Shown in pieces: positions 1 through 3,757 of a DNA stretch of 5,508 nt. The DNA is from Clostridiales bacterium UBA5888. GTDB lineage: Bacteria > Bacillota > Clostridia > Oscillospirales > Oscillospiraceae. Under the pieces are notes generated by a model, which made no database searches, had not been told where the DNA came from, and saw only the letters and a list, made by a program, of their open reading frames with translations. Positions within the stretch are counted from its first letter, which is position 1, and each line of letters opens with the position of its first letter. The stretch lies in assembly GCA_002431965.1 (NCBI GenBank), contig DJEW01000029.1:7164-12671 (forward strand). Direction: 5' to 3'. A program made the position numbers and the translations under genes.

Positions 1-467
1 CGTCCGGCGGCGGGGACATCGGGGGCAGCGCCGGCAGCAATGTCACCGGGACAGGCTCTCTCATGTGGCCCGTGCCGTGCTCCATGCGCGTCACCAGCCG
101 CTACGGCAACCGTTCCGACCCGTTCACCGGCAAGACCACTTACCACGCCGGTATTGATATTGACGGCTACGGCAACGACGGGCAGCCCATCGTCGCCGCC
201 GACAGCGGCACGGTCATCACCGCATCCAGCAACAGCGGCTACGGCAACTATGTCATTATTGACCATGGCAACATGAAAACCGTTTATGCGCATATGTCCG
301 GTCTTGCCGTCAGCGCCGGTCAGTCCGTTTCTCAGGGGCAGACCATCGGCTATCTCGGCGCAACAGGACGTGCCACCGGTACGCACTGCCACTTTGAGGT
401 GTATGTCGGCGACAGCAGAACAGACCCCGCGGCGTACTTTGCAGGTATATCCTACTATAACTGCTGA
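1..467 (+). CDS. M23 family metallopeptidase (LytM-type), 5' end cut by window
   Basis: This is the C-terminal 154 residues of a zinc-dependent peptidoglycan endopeptidase expected to act outside the membrane on cross-bridge or stem peptides. The frame is open from base 3 and ends at TGA 465-467. A Gly/Ser-rich linker (bases 3-60) leads into a full M23 domain beginning near the WPVP motif (about bases 66-77). All expected metal and catalytic residues are visible: the HxxxD pair in HAGID (His at 144-146, Asp at 156-158), a later His in AHM (291-293), and the HxH motif HCH (384-392). An internal ATG at 63 would leave only the catalytic domain without any export signal, so the true start most likely lies upstream of the window. 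By comparison with the next gene the missing part is probably a signal peptide plus coiled coil, but this is inference. The gene ends 27 bp before its paralogue, so the two are probably co-transcribed. The protein ends in a Cys residue. Confidence 0.93.
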   Translation, partial: SGGGDIGGSAGSNVTGTGSLMWPVPCSMRVTSRYGNRSDPFTGKTTYHAGIDIDGYGNDGQPIVAADSGTVITASSNSGYGNYVIIDHGNMKTVYAHMSGLAVSAGQSVSQGQTIGYLGATGRATGTHCHFEVYVGDSRTDPAAYFAGISYYNC

Positions 468-493
468 TCTCGCCGCTATCCCCGGAAAAAAGA

Positions 494-507
494 TATGAGC
501 ATCAGAT
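494..507 (+). repeat. Direct repeat, copy 1 (start of second M23 gene)
   Basis: This 14-bp segment spans the start codon of the second M23 gene and matches 1699-1712 at 13 of 14 positions, with TGAGCATCAGAT identical. The only difference is A versus G in the first base of the start codon. The two copies bracket the gene exactly. A 12-bp match somewhere in 5.5 kb is expected about once by chance, so only the placement makes it notable. Confidence 0.5.
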
Positions 508-1703
508 ACAAAAGGCTGCTGTCTGTGATCCTTGCGGCGCTGCTTATGCTTTCGGCAGCACCGGCGCAGGCGTTCGCCGTCTCGCAGGAGGAGCTTGACG
601 AGCTTAAGACCGAGCGCGACGCGCTTGTCCGCCAGCGGCAGGAGCAGCAGGCAGTCGTCAACGAGCTGAAGAATCAGCAGGCGGATGTGCTCGCCGTCAA
701 GCAGGCGCTTGACGAGCGCAATATGTACACCCAGTGGCAGATACAGCTCACCCAGCAGGAAATTGAGCTTTATGACGGCATGATCGCCGACAAGAGCATC
801 GAGGTCGAGGAAGCAAAAGAGCTTGAAGTGCGCCAGCTCGACAAATACCGCAGCCGTGTGCGCGCCATGGAGGAAAACGGCAACGCCAGCTACATTGAAT
901 ACCTTCTCAACGCCTCCACCCTTGCGGACTTTCTCACAGCGGTGGATGACATCGGCGAGATAATGCAGAGCGACCGCGCCCTAGAGGACGCTTATATAGA
1001 AGCGCGCGAGAACACGGAAGCCGTCGTCGCCGAGTATGAGGAGTACAAGGCGGACATAGTCGAAAAGCAGGACGAGCTGAGAGACGAGCAGGCAGAGCTT
1101 CAGGCGGAGCTTGACGAGGCAACGAAGCTTATTACGGACATCACTGCAAACCTTGCCGAAAATGCCGCCGTGCTTGAGCAGTTCGAGGCTGCCGAGCGCG
1201 AGGCGGAGACGAATGTTGCCAATATGGTCATCGCGCTTGAGAAGAAGCGTCAGGAGGAGGCGGCCGCAGCGGTCGTCGGCACGGGTGCGTTCATCTGGCC
1301 CGTCCCGTCGTGCACGTATCTCACCAGCCGCTTCGGGCTGCGTGTGCACCCCATCTACGGCACGACGAAATCCCACACCGGCGTTGACATCGGCGCGGAG
1401 TCCGGCGCAACAATCGTCGCGGCGGACGGCGGCACGGTCGTGCTTGCGGGCGTGAACAGCGGATACGGCAACTGCGTCATGATCGACCACGGCAACGGCT
1501 ATAAAACGCTCTATGGGCATATGTCCTCCATCGCCGTCACTAATGGACAGACCGTCTCTCAGGGCGACACCATAGGCTATGTCGGCAGCACCGGCGTGTC
1601 CACAGGTCCGCACTGCCACTATGAGGTGTGGAAGGACGGCGCGCGCATCGACCCTGAACAGTTTTATACCGGGCTCACCTACTCCCAGAGCGCCGGAGTG
1701 TGA
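495..1703 (+). CDS. Secreted coiled-coil M23 peptidoglycan endopeptidase (EnvC/CwlO-like layout)
   Basis: This 402-residue protein is a complete cell-wall hydrolase or hydrolase activator. Residues 1-28 form a signal peptide: a basic start (SIRYKR), a hydrophobic core, and an AQA/AFA-type cleavage site. Residues of about 30-255 are almost entirely charged heptad-like sequence rich in Glu, Gln, Lys and Leu, typical of the long coiled coil in EnvC, CwlO and PcsB proteins. The M23 domain starts near residue 262 (WPVP) and has every expected residue: His294 and Asp298 (HTGVD), His342 (GHM), His373 and His375 (HCH). It should therefore be enzymatically active, unlike degenerate EnvC. The start ATG is preceded by GGAAAAAAG (484-492), a weak ribosome site, and gives a proper signal peptide. 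The catalytic domain is about 55% identical to that of the gene just upstream, by hand alignment. In known systems such coiled coils bind FtsX and are gated by FtsEX; a partner here is inference. No SH3b, LysM or other wall-binding domain is seen. Confidence 0.95.
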   Translation: MSIRYKRLLSVILAALLMLSAAPAQAFAVSQEELDELKTERDALVRQRQEQQAVVNELKNQQADVLAVKQALDERNMYTQWQIQLTQQEIELYDGMIADKSIEVEEAKELEVRQLDKYRSRVRAMEENGNASYIEYLLNASTLADFLTAVDDIGEIMQSDRALEDAYIEARENTEAVVAEYEEYKADIVEKQDELRDEQAELQAELDEATKLITDITANLAENAAVLEQFEAAEREAETNVANMVIALEKKRQEEAAAAVVGTGAFIWPVPSCTYLTSRFGLRVHPIYGTTKSHTGVDIGAESGATIVAADGGTVVLAGVNSGYGNCVMIDHGNGYKTLYGHMSSIAVTNGQTVSQGDTIGYVGSTGVSTGPHCHYEVWKDGARIDPEQFYTGLTYSQSAGV

Positions 1704-1712
1704 GCATCAGAT
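1699..1712 (+). repeat. Direct repeat, copy 2 (stop of second M23 gene)
   Basis: This is the partner of 494-507. The stop codon TGA (1701-1703) of the second M23 gene lies inside the repeat. It aligns with the start-codon region of the same gene so that GTG at 1700 sits where ATG sits at 495. It could be the scar of a tandem duplication or loss of a further M23 copy, or a coincidence. Confidence 0.5.
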
Positions 1713-1730
1713 CCGGCTTTTTTGCCATCT

Positions 1731-1764
1731 ACAGGGCAGTCACGAGCAATGACTGTCCTGTTTG
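1731..1764 (+). terminator. Hairpin, candidate intrinsic terminator after the M23 genes
   Basis: A 12-bp stem (1731-1742 with 1750-1761) closes a 7-base loop, with one G-T wobble (1736/1756) and no mismatches. It lies 27 bp after the M23 stop codon. The T run that follows is weak (TTT, G, TAT), so termination may be partial, letting some transcript reach the S41 gene. Confidence 0.55.
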
Positions 1765-1807
1765 TATGAAAAAATTACATACCAGCGCCGCAGCGCTGCC
1801 GCGGCAG

Positions 1808-1814
1808 AAGGGAG
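1808..1814 (+). promoter_or_regulatory. Shine-Dalgarno site that fixes a TTG start for the S41 gene
   Basis: AAGGGAG lies 6 bases before TTG at 1821. Upstream in this frame a stop (TGA, 1767-1769) is reached without any ATG or GTG. The next in-frame ATG, at residue 48, falls after the membrane segment. Together these make TTG at 1821 the best start. Confidence 0.8.
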
Positions 1815-1820
1815 CAGCAT

Positions 1821-3071
1821 TTGAAAAACATAATCCGGAGATTTCTTTATAACCTTTGGCGTGTCATCGTCGTCGTTTTCAATATTGGCGTCTCGCTGAA
1901 GTACGTTTTGCTTGCCTGCGCGGTGCTCACGGCCGGCACATATTTTTATACGCATCACAAAATGATACAGCAGGTCGGCGGCAAGACGGACTATGACGAC
2001 GCCATGCGCTATGTCGAGATCAAAAACGTCTGTGATGAGAAATATATAGATGTTGTTGACAGAACTGCAATGGGCGACTCTGCGGCGGCGGCAATGGTCT
2101 CCGGTCTCGGCGATCCCTGGAGCTATTATATGACAGCCGACGAGTATAAGACATACCAGCTCTCTTCCACAAATGAATATTCAAACATCGGCATGACGAT
2201 AATGCAGGATGAGAACTCCGGCGGCTACCAGGTCGTCGCCGTCAGCGCAGACTCTCCCGCCGCCTGGGCGGGGCTTGCCGCCGGCATGATCATCACAGAT
2301 GTAGACGGCGAGGATGTGACCGGGCGGGATGTGGACTATGTCCGCACGCTCATCCGCTCGCGCATGAACACAAAGTTTACCCTTGGCATAAACCACGGGC
2401 AGCAGACGATAGAGGTTGACTGCTCCACGTCGTATGTCAGCCCTGTCAGCTACCGTATGGAAAAAACGGAGGCCGGTTATATCAAGATAGACAATTTTGA
2501 GGCCGGCAGCGGTCAGGACGCGATAAACGCCGTTGAGGAACTGCTTGCGCAGAAGGCAGTCGCGCTGTGTATCGACCTGCGCGGCAATCCCGGCGGGCTG
2601 AAGGCCGAGGCGGCGTCGCTGCTGGATTATCTCCTGCCCAAGGGCACGCTTTTTATCGAGCGCGACAAGGACGGCAATCAGGAGGTCACGGAGTCTGACG
2701 GCATGTGCGTGCAGATCCCCATTGTCGTCCTCATCAATACCGAGACTTACAGCGAGGCGGAGCTTTTTGCCGCTGTGCTGCAGGAATATAACTGGGCGCT
2801 GCTGATGGGCGAGCCGACCCGCGGCAGAACGAGAACGCAGATCACCATCCCTCTTGAGGACGGCAGCGCCATCCGCCTTTCCACCAAGACCTACCTCACC
2901 CCCAACGGCACGGACATCTGCAACGCCGGCGGCGTTGTGCCGGATTCCATCGTCTATAATTCTGATGCCTCCGCCACAGGCACCACCGAGGGCACCACCG
3001 GCATCAGCGACGGCTCGGCGAGCACATCCAACGACGATCAGCTCATGGCGGCGCTGAAATATTTGAGTTGA
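1821..3071 (+). CDS. Membrane-anchored S41 (CtpA-type) PDZ protease with altered catalytic Lys
   Basis: This 416-residue protein belongs to the C-terminal processing peptidase family, serine proteases of the cell envelope that use a Ser-Lys pair. A hydrophobic stretch at about residues 15-43, after a basic N-terminus, should anchor it with the rest outside. The family N-terminal segment with a GDPWSYYM motif comes next, near residues 96-105. A PDZ-like domain covers about 118-201. The S41 core follows, with the hallmark DLRGNPGG at 252-259. Aligning the active site to CtpA/CtpB by hand puts the nucleophile at Ser311 (in TETYSEAE) and the third catalytic residue at Gln340. The general-base Lys position, 25 residues after the Ser, is Arg336 (codon AGA, 2826-2828) in GEPTRGRTRTQ. 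The protein may therefore be inactive, use another base, or belong to a divergent subfamily. A Ser/Thr/Gly-rich tail (about 383-405) precedes the end. It sits downstream of M23 enzymes, which are plausible substrates or partners. Start: TTG with a strong ribosome site. Confidence 0.92.
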   Translation: MKNIIRRFLYNLWRVIVVVFNIGVSLKYVLLACAVLTAGTYFYTHHKMIQQVGGKTDYDDAMRYVEIKNVCDEKYIDVVDRTAMGDSAAAAMVSGLGDPWSYYMTADEYKTYQLSSTNEYSNIGMTIMQDENSGGYQVVAVSADSPAAWAGLAAGMIITDVDGEDVTGRDVDYVRTLIRSRMNTKFTLGINHGQQTIEVDCSTSYVSPVSYRMEKTEAGYIKIDNFEAGSGQDAINAVEELLAQKAVALCIDLRGNPGGLKAEAASLLDYLLPKGTLFIERDKDGNQEVTESDGMCVQIPIVVLINTETYSEAELFAAVLQEYNWALLMGEPTRGRTRTQITIPLEDGSAIRLSTKTYLTPNGTDICNAGGVVPDSIVYNSDASATGTTEGTTGISDGSASTSNDDQLMAALKYLS

Positions 3072-3096
3072 CACGGCGGCGCAATACAAATATAAT
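3068..3096 (+). promoter_or_regulatory. Perfect-consensus sigma-A promoter for greA(-lysS)
   Basis: TTGACA (3068-3073) and TATAAT (3091-3096) are both exact consensus hexamers, separated by the optimal 17 bp. The -35 box overlaps the S41 stop codon TGA (3069-3071). Transcription should start near 3102-3104, giving a greA leader of about 80 bases. No operator is evident, so strong constitutive expression is expected. Confidence 0.9.
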
Positions 3097-3138
3097 ATAT
3101 AGGCTAAAAAATGCAGGCTTAAAAGCAATAGTGATCCG

Positions 3139-3162
3139 GATTCGGTTTACCAAACGCGAATT
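3139..3162 (+). other. Possible hairpin in the greA 5' leader
   Basis: Bases 3140-3144 (ATTCG) pair with 3157-3161 (CGAAT). G3145 pairs with C3155 and TTT 3146-3148 with AAA 3152-3154, leaving a 3-base loop and a single bulged G at 3156. A G-T wobble can extend it at 3139/3162. It ends 8 bases before the AGGAG ribosome site, so it could affect initiation or protect the transcript 5' region. A stem of this size can arise by chance. Confidence 0.3.
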
Positions 3163-3170
3163 ATGAGAAA

Positions 3171-3175
3171 AGGAG
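3171..3175 (+). promoter_or_regulatory. Shine-Dalgarno site that fixes the greA start
   Basis: AGGAG, within AAAAGGAG, lies 8 bases before ATG 3184. This favours that codon over the in-frame ATG at 3163, which lies before the site, has no comparable ribosome site of its own, and would add a seven-residue leader not typical of GreA. Confidence 0.88.
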
Positions 3176-3183
3176 CGTTTTCC

Positions 3184-3675
3184 ATGCCCAATAATTCTAA
3201 CAGATTCAAAATGAGTCAGGAGCGCCTTGACGCTATCAAGGAGGAACTCAATTATCTTGAAACCGTCCGCGAAAAGGAAGTGGCGGAGCTTATCAAGGAA
3301 GCAAGAAGCTTCGGCGACCTCTCCGAGAACAGTGAGTATGACGAGGCGAAGACAGAGCAGGGCAAGCTCTACTCCAAGATCGCCGAGCTGAAAGTCCTCA
3401 TTGAGAATGCGGAGATCGTTGACAATATTGACGTTGACGCTCCCAAGGATGCCGTCACTCTCGGCAGCATTGTCAAGGTGCTTGATATGGAGGACGAGTT
3501 TGAGGAGACATACGAGATCGTCGGCTCGCAGGAGGCGAACCCCAGAGAAGGGCGCATTTCCGACGATTCGCCTCTCGGCAAGGGGCTGCACGGGCACAGA
3601 GCCGGCGACATAGCCGTCATTGACGCGCCTGTCGGTCAGCTCAAATTCAAAATACTCTCGGTCGAAAACAAGTAA
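3184..3675 (+). CDS. greA: Transcription elongation factor GreA
   Basis: This 163-residue protein rescues backtracked RNA polymerase by entering the secondary channel and stimulating cleavage of the transcript 3' end. The N-terminal antiparallel coiled coil spans about residues 10-80. Its tip carries the conserved GDLSEN motif with the acidic pair Asp45 and Glu48, which position the catalytic magnesium in the family. The C-terminal FKBP-like domain ends with the usual signature (ISDDSPLGKGLHG followed by GD and a hydrophobic beta strand). Length is normal for GreA (about 158-160) plus a few residues at the N-terminus. All key residues are present, so it should be functional. It is driven by the consensus promoter at 3068-3096 and is followed after 82 bp by lysS. 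The greA-lysS neighbourhood is common in Clostridia as far as I recall, and co-transcription is likely. Confidence 0.97.
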   Translation: MPNNSNRFKMSQERLDAIKEELNYLETVREKEVAELIKEARSFGDLSENSEYDEAKTEQGKLYSKIAELKVLIENAEIVDNIDVDAPKDAVTLGSIVKVLDMEDEFEETYEIVGSQEANPREGRISDDSPLGKGLHGHRAGDIAVIDAPVGQLKFKILSVENK

Positions 3676-3681
3676 CACACG

Positions 3682-3693
3682 CATAATATTATG
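3682..3693 (+). repeat. Perfect 12-bp AT-rich palindrome
   Basis: CATAATATTATG is fully self-complementary and lies 6 bp after the greA stop codon. It has no loop, so it suits a dimeric DNA-binding protein better than an RNA hairpin. It also contains -10-like hexamers, but no matching -35 box was found. Function unknown. Confidence 0.4.
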
Positions 3694-3695
3694 TA

Positions 3696-3727
3696 AACTG
3701 GGCGCGGCAGATCTGTCACGCCCGGTT
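3696..3727 (+). terminator. Long hairpin between greA and lysS (terminator or processing site)
   Basis: The outer stem pairs 3696-3704 with 3719-3727 (nine pairs, one T-G wobble). A single C-A mismatch (3705/3718) separates it from an inner stem of 3706-3709 with 3714-3717 (four pairs, one wobble), closed by a GATC loop. The stem is strong, but no T tract follows (CTGTGATTCT), so efficient intrinsic termination is doubtful. It could instead be a partial terminator, an RNase processing site or a 3'-end stabiliser that sets the greA to lysS ratio. It ends about 15 bases before the lysS ribosome site. Confidence 0.5.
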
Positions 3728-3757
3728 CTGTGATTCTATAGATAGGTGGTTTTTGGG

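Noticed and set aside
981..1619. 212-residue open frame on the minus strand
   Set aside because: It is a shadow of the coiled-coil M23 gene, with no motif and no plausible ribosome site context.
1714..1726. GGC-TTTTTT-GCC as a terminator
   Set aside because: The stem is only three pairs and the T run is in the loop, so it cannot work as an intrinsic terminator.
1700..1852. Possible 50-codon small ORF starting at GTG, overlapping the M23 stop
   Set aside because: It arises from the direct repeat at 1699-1712, runs through a hairpin and into the S41 gene, and has no clear ribosome site. Its sequence shows no signal or motif.
2181..3128. 315-residue open frame on the minus strand
   Set aside because: It is opposite the S41 protease gene, is of low complexity with repeated Ala, Arg and Gly runs, and has no supporting motif.
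3163..3183. Longer GreA start at ATG 3163
   Set aside because: The AGGAG ribosome site lies inside this extension, ideally spaced for ATG 3184, and the shorter protein fits family length better.
3713..3742. Candidate lysS promoter (CTGTCA, 18 bp, TATAGA)
   Set aside because: Each box matches only four of six positions, the -35 lies inside a strong hairpin, and transcription would start within the ribosome site.
3676..3757. T-box or lysine riboswitch upstream of lysS
   Set aside because: The spacer is only 82 bp and lacks T-box sequence motifs, and it is far too short for a lysine riboswitch.
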